Of a stretch of 64,000 nt of DNA, positions 23,660 to 35,089 are shown one piece after another (positions within the stretch are counted from its first letter, which is position 1; every line of letters starts with the position of its first letter). Both the position numbers and the translations under genes were made by a program. The notes under the pieces are model-generated. The model was given only the letters and a program-made list of their open reading frames with translations, did not search any database and was not told the DNA's origin. The stretch spans positions 6,380,844 through 6,444,843 of the forward strand of contig OZ025287.1 of the NCBI GenBank assembly GCA_964019165.1, given 5' to 3'. This DNA is from Mastigias papua. Its lineage: Eukaryota > Cnidaria > Scyphozoa > Rhizostomeae > Mastigiidae.

Positions 23660-25830
23660 TTAGGATGTTGCAAGGTTTTCGAAGTTATATGTAAATAAGA
23701 AACACGAGGCGTGGAAAAGTACATCGGTACTTATTTGTGATGTAGTTTCATAGCTTTAAAGTATAAAGGTACGAAGTTAATAAGTTAAATCAAACTGATT
23801 AAAATATCTTGAAAATGATGTAATCTCACAATACACAAAAATTGACATGAAAGTTTGAAAATTTTCAGAGGATTGGGTACATCTATTTCTTCCTTAAAAT
23901 ATCAGGGCTTTCAACCTCACAACGCTACTCACAAAGCTTCATCTTTTATCCAAACAATTGAAATTTTAGCTCTTGTATTAAATTTTCATATCATCGGGGG
24001 AATTTCTAAAATCTGTGTCAAGTGAGCTCTCTAAGTTCACCGTGAGGGGTGTCGTTGAGGGGACTCAGATGGTTCAACACCCTTGCTAAAATGAAGAGAG
24101 TTTCTGAGAGGGGTCTTAGCTCCCCTCCAAAGTGTGTGTCCTGGTTTGGTGAATTTCTGGCTTGGTAGTATGAACCAAACACCTACTATGGTTTTATGCA
24201 AGTAAATATAATTTCTCCTCAAACTTTAATGTAGCTCTGTTTCGACAGTTTAGCATGAAGTTTTTGAGTGTGGTTATAGGTGTGAGTTATATACAATGGT
24301 TTCTAGCACACTCCCCTTTGTTTCTTCATTTCAAATGTCTGGTTGATTTTATTGATGTATTGCATTCTTGTTACCTAATTCTTACTCACTGAAAATTTAA
24401 AAAAAAATCTTATTTAAATCATGAGATATTTTTCTCATGCATAAAAGTATTGATATGTCACATACTGAGAAAATCACCAACAAAGTTTATATGGCCTGCA
24501 GATAGTCTAACATGATCAAACTAACCAGGGTAAAAGGCAATTTTTATAGCTTTTTCTGAAACATTTACTGATGTCTATATATATAATGAAATTTCCGAAG
24601 TCAAGTTATTTAACGATATAAGGTAACAGAAAACAAGACAATTCATGAGCAACATCCAACAACCCAAAAATTTGACCTTAAATAATAAACAAAAATGACA
24701 AAACAATATGTTCCCATTTAAACAATTAAAATTCAGAAGATAGGGACAACTTCTTGAATCAGCAGTTGATTAATTGACTTCAGAAAGTAAAATGGTGAGA
24801 ATAAGTTATAGTTTATAACTTCGACCTTCCTTCGACCCTGGATTAAGTAACTTCATCAGACTATTAAAAGCTTCATCATTAATAGTTAGGTGGGTTTATA
24901 GACAAAGAAAGTCGTGTTTGCAATGAAATGTTGTGCTTACTTGTGTACACTTAGTTTTGCTTTGCATGACAAAGTATCAAAACCAAGAGATCCGATGCTG
25001 GTTCCATGAACACGTATAATCCAATGTGTAAGCTTGATGATTCAGGAAAAATTCCCACCAAAATAGATAGAACTGACCGTGCAGAGCTCTTTTAGTATGG
25101 GTGGAAAAAATGCTCTAAAACACATGTAGTTGGCATAAAGGTAGCTCTGAGAGCCGTTTGTTTACGAAATCGTGGTCTCCTATTGGTGGAAAAGGCCATG
25201 AATAAACTTTACACATGAAACCTGAGGAATTGAAGGTAGTCAGTTCCTACTCTGAGCTTACAGATTCAGCTAGTATCGCTTGAAATGCTTCTGCATCGAA
25301 AAATTCGATATTTACCGTTCTTTATTCTCTTCTGTAACTTTATGCTGGGACCATGTTGGTGTATACAGTACAGCAACTAATAGCTTCAACCACATAGGTT
25401 ATAAGTCCTCAAGCTTCAAAATTGTGGCAATTCACATGCGAATTTGAGCAAGAGTTTATGATGTAATACCTAGGACATGCTTAATTTGACCTCTTGTAAT
25501 CATGGCATCGAGAATCGTTCGTGGTGGGGAATAGTACGGCATGGTAGTGGTGCTATCTTGAAATTTAACTCTGGGGAGATGTTTTACTACTGGACAATCT
25601 ATGAGTCCCACCCATGACCACATCCAGTATTTCAACTTTGCAACTGTGAATACATTCAAGGTTATGTAAAGGTTATTCTCAATGAATGTAAAGGTATATA
25701 AAACCGTAGTAACGGTTTGGTCCATACTATTAAGCTAGGAATTCACGAAACCAGCATGCACTGATTGGAAGGGATACGTATCCACTAAGAATCTCTCTTC
25801 ATTTCAACAAGGGGGTTAGCGTTCTGGATT
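23660..25830. other. Spacer between the direct repeats; no recognised feature
   Basis: Short frames only; no known transposon ends, RNA genes or microsatellites seen. Confidence 0.4.
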
Positions 25831-25832
25831 CT

Positions 25833-26700
25833 ATGAACAAATGCCTTTCGTAGCTAAATGTAAGCCCATTTTGGCAGTGTTTACTAATCCTCAAATAAAA
25901 TCTTGGGTAAAATATGCTTTGGGATATTAAAAATCTTTTTTTAGAAATAAATACCCTGATAAATTTAGTAAAAAACTTCCGTGACACTCAATCAAACTAT
26001 ATCCACGATTACAAGTTGTAGGCTCGTCTAGTTGGTAGCTAGTATACCCCATACTGAGGAGAGGAGGGAGTTGGAATAAAGTGCTCTTTGAAGTCCCTAC
26101 AAGCTATATACCCTTGAGAATTATCTAGTTAGGCACTCACTAAATGGCATAAGCTTCCTTCTGTAGAAATTCTATCTTATAAGCCTAATGGCTTCTACAA
26201 CAGTCTCCCAACTGGATTTAGACCTATTGTGCGTAAGTTCACCACCCTCCAGGCAAGACTAATCGTGCTAAACTGCTCTTACAGACAGTATTAAGTGTTT
26301 TTAACAAGGGAGGAAGACTATAAATTCATTCAAATACTGCCATTGTAATCGCTACAAGTCATTCCGCGATCGCAAACCATCAGACATCTACGCAAACATT
26401 TTGAGGTTACAAGCTATTGACAACAAGTTATTTGTAAGAGGAACTCACCATATTGGTTAACCACCAGTATCTTCATATGTGATTGTATCTGTAGCTCAAA
26501 ATGTAGTTTTCACCAAAATAGCAATTGAATTCCTTCCAAACAAGCGACTCATTATTGACTCTTAGTGCCTGCGTCATCTCAGCTAAATCATTTGGATTCC
26601 ATTAACTTCACACAAAGCCTTAGATTATACTTCTTAAATGCTTCTTCTTCTCTTACAAACTTTTCTTTCATTTGCGCTGATTTATAAATGACAAATTTCT
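25833..26700. repeat. Ancient direct repeat, copy 2
   Basis: Second copy of the 22.66-kb segment, same orientation, about 3.17 kb downstream. On the minus strand both copies have GTGAGTT preceded by a TGG codon at the same relative place, which could be an old splice donor. Confidence 0.65.
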
Positions 26701-27465
26701 TTTCATTGTTAGCACAGCACTGAAACCATTCGTGCATAAGAAAAATGCCAGGAAAGTCAATTACAATTTCTTTTCTATTCTGCTTTTATCATCAAACATT
26801 GGAAGGTCTTCCGTTGACAAGAATATACTGAACTGTTTTACAATTTTACAAGAAAATGCACTTTTATGCATGTGACAAAAATGTCGAAAAATGTAAGGGA
26901 TCTCCGGGCCCCCAGTAACTTTGTACCTGAACCTATACCTAGAAATAAGAAGATCAATTTTTGGAGTAATATTTAGCGATCCTTCTCAGTGTTATGATAA
27001 ATTCATATCTGTCCCACTCAAATGATAAGTGCAATTAAAAGGAATGAGTCTGAATTGTCCCAGTTGCAAGATACAGAATCATTTAAAATACATTAAGATG
27101 ATAACGCGTCTGAAAGAAAGCAGAGCAGATTTTCATTTTGTTTTGATTGAATGGTTGTCAAAAAATATTTAAAATGAAAGATGTTGGCACGTACTTTGGA
27201 ATAAGACAGGGTGGCTTTCCTCTTTACCTTGTGCCGTTCCTTAATATATTTTCAAAGATTGTCGTATTTATCAATCTGACTTGCACTTGAAGCATATATT
27301 TTTCAGACAGAGATTATGTAGGGATGGGGTTCTTAAGAGGTGGGGGATGAAGCCCTCCGAGACAGTTTTGTAAATACTGTACTATATTTATGAGGTTTGC
27401 ACTATCTGTGGTTGTTCATTGTTGAAACTCTATGATATCTTCCTGCTCACAATCTTCAATCAAAC

Positions 27466-27889
27466 TTAGAAAACCTCCTTTAGATTATCAGGGGATTGTG
27501 GAGAGTTACTGCACCTTTGCAGCATGCATTCTATTGCTTCAGGATCACATACAATGAATCTGAAAAGCTCTTTATAGGCTATGCGTCTTGGAATCAAAAG
27601 CAGTTTCATATTCTGGTGTATGATGCAAACCACTGAGTGAGTGCCAGAGGCCCCAGCCAAAACATAGCCATTTTGGGTGCAAGGAAACAAACGTTGAAAA
27701 TCCTATCTTCACTTCAGGATATGTCACATTAAATGCATTGAATAATTCTTTCAAATTGGATAACATCAATCTCATCTGTCTGTAGATATTCCTCCCAATA
27801 CTGACACGGTGCTTTCCACCAGGCATGAGCCAAGTAAATTCACCATAATGGTACAGCAAATCTTCAAGATCAAAAGTAGTCCTTGACAA
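27466..27889 (-). pseudogene. Decayed gene of a conserved uncharacterised family
   Basis: Two minus-strand frames join near 27680. The first (27889 onward) reads MSRTTFDLEDLLYHYGE and later NVTYPEVKIGFSTFVSLHPK. The second begins near QNGYVLAGASGTHSVVCIIHQ and ends in CDPEAIECMLQRC. YP-x-V-K-I-G-F-S-x-F and G-A-S-G-T-H-S are hallmarks I recall from uncharacterised, probably transposon-derived invertebrate proteins. A frame shift separates the halves, so it is not functional as it stands. Function unknown. Confidence 0.5.
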
Positions 27890-28174
27890 GCCATTCTACC
27901 TTCGTGGAACCTGTACAGACAGCACCCCTTTGTCAGTTCTCAATTTGCGGGCAATATGTCAACTATTGATAACTAATGTTTAACAGTGTTTGATTTTTAA
28001 CTGTACTGTTCAAAGATCCATATGTAGCCCAATACACGTGTCAATTTTTCAAGCTCTCTTTGATAATATGATGGAATTTTCAATTGTACAGTAATAATGA
28101 AATTTCCGTACATTTTAAAAGTGATATAAATAAAGAAACCATATGGGATCATGACAAAAGTTATACGGCAACTT

Positions 28175-28625
28175 TACCGTAAATCCTCGAATAAGCCCCC
28201 ACCTAAAAAATCAGTTTTGAGAATAAGCCCCTCCTTGAATAAGCCCCAATGGGGGCTTATTCGAAGGAAGTATAATTGTAGAATAATATCCTATTTCAAG
28301 AAGCCTCACAGGACAATAGCTGTATAGTATTACTTCCTTTAAATGGAAGCAAACAAGCAAAGAGAAACGTGACTTTCATGATAATAGAAACTTTTTAATG
28401 TTCTTTTTAAATCTTCACACAACATTTTGTAAATCTGTTAACGATATCAGCTTCTGTAACTAGAAGCTCAAAATTTAGTTGATTGAAAAAATTATGTCGT
28501 TTTTTATCTCAACGTTTGAGGAAAATGCCAGACTTTGAAATAAGCCCCCCCCCTCGAATAAGCCCCCACACAAAAACATATTTTTGCAAATAAGCCCCCA
28601 GGGGCTTATTAGAGGATTTACGGTA
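28175..28625. mobile_element. MITE with TA target duplication (copy 1 of a family)
   Basis: Termini CCGTAAATCCTCGAATAAGC (from 28177) and their inverse ending GAGGATTTACGG (28623), flanked by TA on each side. Subterminal runs AATAAGCCCCC are repeated in both orientations near each end. No ORF. TA flanks suggest Tc1/mariner-type mobilisation. A second copy is at 43432-43676. Confidence 0.8.
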
Positions 28626-28757
28626 TTTATCTTCCAACAATGGAAAGACGCCAAATTTAACTTGATAATACATAGCAATTTATTTCGGTATGATTTGCTA
28701 TAAACATAATAATGATTAAAAGATAGTTTAAATGTTTTATAGGTGAATTACTCATTT

Positions 28758-29080
28758 AAGCCTGGTTCTCATATGTCATAAAGATCGTAAATATCGGGGA
28801 TTTTTCCGATCCCCGATTCTTATGATATATGAGAACGCGCAAAATTAAGCAATCCCAGTCTATCCCCGACGACCCCAGTTCCATGTCATAAGAATCGTAA
28901 GAATCGTAAGAATAGGAAGCGCTTCTATTTTTCTGATGCGTCCCCGACAATCTCCGATCGACTGGGATTCTTACGACATATGTGAACAGAGCTATCGCAA
29001 GGATCATAATTGTCATAAAAGTCTGGAATCGGAAAAATCCCCGATCTTTACCATTCTTGGGACATATGAGAACCAGGCTT
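28758..29080. mobile_element. MITE with AAGCCTGGTTCTCATATG termini
   Basis: Left AAGCCTGGTTCTCATATGTC and right GACATATGAGAACCAGGCTT are perfect inverted ends over 20 bases. The interior is itself partly palindromic (ATCGGGGAT...ATCCCCGAT). Flanks (ATTT/TAAT) do not give a clear target duplication. Non-coding. Confidence 0.75.
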
Positions 29081-29104
29081 TAATACGTGTTTATATATAT
29101 ATAT

Positions 29105-30246
29105 CATAAGTATATTTTTAATGTTCGTGTACACATTCTAATCCAGTTTCTGACATGGTAATAAATATACTAAAATCGTAAACATTGTCCGGTATGATTG
29201 TATAAAATTTGGATTATTACAGAGCAGAAACTGATTGTTAAATAATGGTATGTTCCAAATTAGATCACCTGCTGCTATATCATCAGCTTCGTAATTGTTA
29301 GATCCTTTTAATAAGATAATAACTAGATGTGTCTTTATTTAAAACGATAGTATTTGCATATTATCGAAAATAGCCGGAGTTGTTATAATTATTTCAGTTG
29401 ACAAACAACACTCACGGTGCCATTTGATATAACATAATGTATTTATATATCATCGCGAATCCTGCATAATAATCCTTCATTGTTAAATAGCAATTTTGAA
29501 AAAAAACGTGATCCATTGCACTGAATAATGTGGAATGTGTATCTTTTTCTTAGGTTTGATAATAAAACTCATACATAACGAACTATAGTCCTTACATTAA
29601 TCTGTAAATATTCTATGTTGTATTGAATTATTAAGTTCAATATATCCTCTATATTGAAATACTGGTAATGGAAATAGTAGGAAGGAATAATATCACTAAT
29701 AGAATCGTAGATTATTAAGGCATTTAAAAAGTTACTTATCTTTATTTCTATACTTGACTATTTTACCAATATTCGATGCACTATTGCCATCAGTGCTATA
29801 CACAGACATTGCTCAATCTTCTAAATTCATATACGATAAACCACACCTTTTCAATAGAATTCTACCTTATTACGTTATGTTCACGGGTATACCCCACATT
29901 TTTTATAATTGTTTATTTTATCTTTAAACTATTCCTTTCCCATAATCTTATTTTTATTATAATGTATGTTAATAACAGACTGTATATGATTGGGTTTGAT
30001 CTGTATAGCACTCCAGCTACAAAATCTGAATCTATTAATATTTGATCTAATAGAATATCATGATAATTATTTCGGTCTCTCTTAAAACTGCTATTAATAT
30101 TAAGTTTGGCTCTGAAGTCCCTATTTTAATATTTTCATCCAGGCCGTTATTTGACATGTAGATACAAAACACTTGTTACACTATCTAGCATAAAATAATT
30201 AGTTCTGGTAAATTTGATAATAGTGTACCAGAATATTTCGTCCAAT
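29105..30246. other. Very AT-rich non-coding stretch
   Basis: No feature recognised; a hydrophobic 89-codon frame at 29776-30045 looks like a by-product of AT composition. Confidence 0.4.
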
Positions 30247-30445
30247 AATTAATAATGTCACCACAGCACGAAAAAGCGGTACCATGTTTGACAGGTTAGG
30301 TGAACCTTTCGGTCGCTATCCGATGTTTCATACTCTGACGAGTGTCGGACGAAAAAAAGCTTTTCAGTATGGTTAAAACATGGTACCGCTTTTTCGTGCT
30401 GTAGTGAAGTTCTGTAGTACCAACAGACTTTTCAATTAATAATGT
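30247..30445 (+). mobile_element. Retrozyme-like solo PLE-A unit with 12-bp target duplication
   Basis: The element 30259-30433 (175 bp) is flanked by AATTAATAATGT on both sides (30247-30258, 30434-30445). It starts CACCACAGCACGAAAAAGCG, has an inverted partner of its own tail (GCACGAAAAAGCGGTACC and GGTACCGCTTTTTCGTGC), the complete hammerhead at 30329-30371, and the family A tail ending CAGACTTTTC. No coding sequence. The perfect 12-bp duplication shows that it inserted as a discrete unit and not as a leftover of a longer copy. Confidence 0.9.
30329..30371 (+). ncRNA. Hammerhead ribozyme in the solo PLE-A unit
   Basis: CATACT (30329-30334), CTGACGA (30335-30341), GTGTCGGAC (30342-30350), GAAA (30351-30354), AAAAGCTTTT (30355-30364), C17 at 30365, AGTATG (30366-30371). 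Predicted cleavage follows 30365. Stem I extends after a GTTA bulge by ATGTTT/AAACAT. Stem III is a perfect palindrome. Confidence 0.85.
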
Positions 30446-30928
30446 TATGTAATTCCACTATAAATTTCCATATTTACAATAGTATCCTAATATTAAACCA
30501 TTCATTCCAGTAGTATTAATTTTCATTATCAATACTCCATACTTTATTTTCGTACTTATATACCATATCTAATAATCCCTTCCATTTTTGATTTCATGTA
30601 TATTGTTTTCATATTTCAAATTCCATATTGTTTGTGCTCATGCTATTTAACTCCTAAGTGTTACCAAATTTACATATTCATTGAGTTGTACATATTGTCA
30701 GTAATGTTTTGTGTTCATTACATCATACCATATATCTGACGTTTTTCAATAATATTAATAATAATAATAAGGAATTTATGTAAATTTGAGTGTGAAACTG
30801 TATAGGTAATCTTAAGAATAGGGTTACTAATTCATACGAACTATTGACAGAAATACAATATATAATGACTCCTGCTAAAGGAAGTGTTGGCACCATATTC
30901 CTCATCTCTGTCCAAAGGAATGAAGTTG

Positions 30929-31099
30929 GAAAGATTTGAAAAGTCTGTTGGTACTACAGAACTTCACTATAGCACGAAAAAGCGGGAACATTCTTTTAGC
31001 AAATTGAAAGCTTTTTTGTACATATTGCGAGTGTCGGATGAAAAAAGCTTTCAGTATGCTAAAAGAATGTTCCCGCCTTTTCGTACTTTAGAAAGATTT
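30929..31099 (-). mobile_element. Second solo PLE-A unit, 9-bp target duplication, rearranged ribozyme
   Basis: The element 30938-31090 (153 bp) lies between GAAAGATTT repeats (30929-30937, 31091-31099). It is nearly one palindrome: the tail block GCACGAAAAAGCGGGAACAT on the left mirrors GAATGTTCCCGCCTTTTCG on the right. The ribozyme core is incomplete on both strands: plus has GCGAGTGTCGGATGAAAAAA but lacks CTGAC, and AAAGCTTTCAGTATG follows. It has no coding sequence. Confidence 0.8.
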
Positions 31100-33145
31100 C
31101 CTTGAGTATCAATTTCCAGAGAGCCTAGGTATTTTGAACAGAATTATGCTAAGCCGATAACATCTCCTTTTTCATAATATTGGATATTTCACACAACAGA
31201 TCCATGATTTCTTATTGAGAATTCTCCAATTTTGAGCTTTCAAAGCATCGTGCGACCTACAACCTTCATTCATTTGCACAAAAACGAAGTGCTTCCTCCT
31301 AAGTTCTTGGGGTTACCACAATCATCTAGATTTATATCTTGATATCACTTCTTTTTTCCTACACTCTAAAGCAAGTTTCTCCCATTCACTTTCCTATGCA
31401 ACTCCCGGTCCTGGACATCTCCTTTGATGTCTGACATTTACACACATTCTTATGGGTACTTTTTATTTATAATCTCATCAACGCACGTAGGTTTAATTTA
31501 TGACAAATTACTTTTGGTATTCGAACTATTCATTGGCTGCTAAAAGTAGTCAGATTCGGAGATTACAGTGGGGAATGTATTAAAGTTTTAACTGAGAGAG
31601 AGGTGCTGCAAGCAGAAGTATTTTGAAAGGGCCTCGTTTCACTGCAGTTCCAATCGGTATACTATATAAAAGATGACTTAGGGCAACGAAAAATATTTCC
31701 AATGATAATCTATCATTTACTTGGAATGCCGTAATTTGGAGCATTTACTTTCCATCACTGATTTCAATAGACTTTCTCAGAGTTATTCAAAAGGGTTCAA
31801 CATTTAACTTTCACCCTTGCGCGAATGTCTGGATTCGCCACTGGTGCTGGGATAACCATTTGTCAAGAAGGCAACTTCATAACCTTGAAGAAGTACATGA
31901 CAATTCTGCTGTTGCGGTCCATGACGACAACTGAGATTTCTCACAATTTTGTTGTGAGCATTCACACAGGCAGATAAATATTCATAAGCGATCGATACAG
32001 TCTCTTCAGTCTTCGTCTATAGCATTTTTGAGGTACAATTGCGAAGCAAAACAAGAAAACAAGCCAACAACTAAGTAAATTTCGTATCCAGTCCTTTTAC
32101 TGAGAAAGCAAAAGTACTTATTTTGATATTTTCTATTCAATCTGACATTTAAATTCCATGTGTAGGCACAGAATGAGAAGTTATCTTATATCTTTCAAAC
32201 TTACAAAGGCTTTAACTTCATGGTGACTTTCATCTTTTAAAATAAAATTACCACGTTCATTCGGAAATAGACTCCCGCTTATTTCTTCTCAACTGGCTCT
32301 TCAGGTCATTTCTGGAATCAGATGAATTTCCAGGTCTTTCTCGGCATTTAAAAAATGTACTTAGAATGACACGGTGAAGAAAGCTAGATATTCAAAAACG
32401 TTCATGAAAGGTGACTCATTTTATCAACTTCGAATGCTCCTCTTACTCCTTACAACAGCATAATGTACAGAGCTTGTCTTGTTTAAAAGGCATCACTAAT
32501 ATTGATGTATTTAAAATTTCTGCTTTCTATATTGCTACGGAGTGTTTTCTAATGGGAAGGATTCTCGTGCAATGCTACTTTTCAAACACCTCGCTATACA
32601 TTTAAGCCGAATAATGCCCCTAGAACAAATACTATATCCTTTACAAAAGTGATTGTGTCTATCTAAAGTTAGTAAGATATAAATGTCCTACATCTGTACT
32701 ATATTGAACATTGCTTATGATGAAGTATTTCCCTCCATATTCTATAATTAATAACAATATGCAAGAAAATGCTCTGTGAAATCTAGCTATTCATGGTTTC
32801 ACCATAGCCCAAATTTGAATAGCTCAGTGGCCTCCTTTTCATTCTCTGAAATTTTCTATTCCGAAAACCAAAGCATAAAGAATGTAAGCAAGGGGTTGCT
32901 ATTGAATTTTCAATATGGTGTTGGAATATGAAAGAGCGATTTATCTACACAAACAAAACCATACACATGCATCAATGATTTAATAGTTTCGGAAGCAATG
33001 AAGCAGTTCAAGGAATTATATAAGGAGATTGAAGCAGAACGTACTCTGATAGTTTGGTGAAACTCTTATTTGAGTTTTTAATGAGTAATAAAGCAGCAAA
33101 ACTTAGATGTTTTTGCCCAATGTGTTTTCTTAGCTAGCTTATTGA
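31100..33145. other. Upstream region of the HET-like gene; no features recognised
   Basis: No transposon ends, RNA genes or obvious promoter motifs; short frames only. Confidence 0.4.
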
Positions 33146-33154
33146 TTGGAGGAA

Positions 33155-35086
33155 ATGAATTCTGTTCCGGGCAGCAACGATGGATTAGCAAGTGATTTTA
33201 AGGAATCTCTTCGCTGTATTCCAAGCAATATAGAACAAGCTTCAAATTACTTTCACGAAAAATTGTTCCCACGAAAGTTCTGCAAAGCAACATGGAAAGT
33301 GGCCGAGGAAGATTTCAATGTAGCGATGAAGAATGTTGAGGAACTGATTGAAAAAGACTGGTCAACAGCTCTGGCAATGCCTCTAGATGATATGCATGCA
33401 AGGTACGTCATTTACATGATGACAAAGAGATGTTGAATAAATACATATTGTAATTGGTCCCAACCAGTTCAGCCTCGTACCAAGAATCATTCTTACTTAC
33501 CACTTCATCCAAAGGCAAATGCTTCTTGTTTTCTGATCGTATGTAGGTTAGAATGATAGTCTGAGATATCAATGATATGAGGTCTATCTTATATGATAGA
33601 GAAAAGCTGTTTGAAAGCACTTGGTATCTGAAATGTGTTGGAAAGAAAATTAGACTCTTAAAACATAGATCCTGCCTAATAGGTGCCCCTTGCGATGCCT
33701 GTCCTTTAAAAAGTAGTTAAAACTCCTTTAAAATACTCTAAACTAGTGGATAGTATGTCACCTTGCTAACAGGGGTAATAACCGGTAAGTCTTCCATTTG
33801 GTCTGCGGAGACCCTAATCCACTGAATCAGAGCTTTATAGAAAGATTTCTAAATAGCACAGAAAAAGAAGAGGACCTTACTAAATATGGAACGATTCCTA
33901 ATCAATCACAGCTTTCTATGATGAGATTGGTTGATCACATCTACAACGTCGTCAGGTTGCTTGATCACATCTGTACAGTCTTCTGGTTGGTTGATCACAT
34001 CATTACTTTATTGCATAAACTGAACAATGTTCAAATTTCTTCATTTTGTGCAAGCAAGATCTACGTTGTTAAAGAGCGATTTATAGTCCGAACTTTTCAC
34101 AGATTCTTTTGTACAGTATTTTTAATATGCAGTATGCTGATAAGTTCAGTTTATTAGAATGTCAAACGTGACTGTTGGGAAAAACACCATCCAGCAGGGC
34201 TATCGCAGTCACTTCCATACGTAGAAGCACGCATAGCTGTGTCTCTTTGATAAAGGTTAACTATCCGATATTCCCTTTCAGGTATGCCAAAATAGCACGA
34301 ACCATAAAGTTAGCTGCTCCACCAATACGATTGATCTGGTGGAGGACACTGAAAGCGCTTGGGCGAACTCCAAGAAGTGAGGAAGGGTATACTCTTACCC
34401 TAGAAGAAGCGTTAGAGATATGTAAAAGAACGGGCAAATCGTTCACTTACTACTTCTTGTCTCATCGCTGGGAATCAACAGCTCACCCAGATCCGAAAGG
34501 GACCAAAAGTAAAATTTGCAGTTCCTATGGAGAGGAAAGGACGCAGACATTTAATGAAGAGGTATTCTTTTGGGTGGATTTTTCGTGTATTGACCAGGAG
34601 GGAATGGCTCCTTTCATTGCCGCATTGCCATTGTATTGTTCTGGTGCGCAATTGATAATGGTGCCTTATAACGAGGAATACGAAGAGCGAGGCTGGTGCT
34701 TGGTTGAGAGGCTGGCATATGCAGCATTAAATGCTCCATTGCAGTTTGTTTGCGGCATGCAGTACTGCGATTATGCTGAAAAGCAAAGCTGGAAACAACT
34801 CCAGAGCTGCTTCACATATTTCACTGATCCATCTGGAAAGCACTACTCGTGGCTTAGGCCCTTGGCAGACCCCGGACTCGGAAAACTCGGGTATGAAAAG
34901 GATCGGCCGTTGATTAAAGAGCTCACAAACGTCCTTCTTCGTCAATGGGCAAAATACTGGGTAGATGGGACAAAATGGCCGCCACCCGGATCCTTCGATC
35001 GATGTTCCACAACCGGGAAAGGCAAGCCTGTGGAATGGGGGGTTACAACTGTTAATGTTATTTTGATAAGCAAAATTTCTTCTTAA
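33155..35086 (+). CDS. Two-exon host gene with a HET-like domain
   Basis: Exon 1 is 33155-33402, ending GCAAG before the donor GTACGT. Exon 2 is 34282-35086 after the acceptor TTCCCTTTCAG. Joining them keeps the frame across a split AGG codon and gives a 350-residue protein. Exon 1 encodes an acidic helical segment (KVAEEDFNVAMKNVEELIEK). Exon 2 contains YYFLSHRWES, VFFWVDFSCIDQEG, then LYCSGAQLIMVPYNEEYEER and GWCLVERLAYAA. The order L-S-x-x-W, W-[V/I]-D-x-x-C-I-[D/N]-Q, R-G-W-x-x-x-E parallels fungal HET domains (YVALSYVWG, WIDALCINQ, RGWTLQE), which are related to TIR folds and act in non-self recognition. No signal peptide or membrane segment. AATAAA occurs at 35411 and near 35468. Function is inferred; further exons are possible. 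Confidence 0.65.
34172..34270. repeat. Intron segment shared with 16413-16513
   Basis: From CTGTTGGGAAAAACACC to TAACTATCCGATA, just before the acceptor of exon 2. About 90% identical to the 16.4-kb copy. Confidence 0.75.
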
Positions 35087-35089
35087 TCT

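Noticed and set aside
29776..30045. 89-codon hydrophobic frame, possible membrane protein
   Set aside because: Lies in extremely AT-rich DNA, where such frames arise by chance; no supporting motif or start context.
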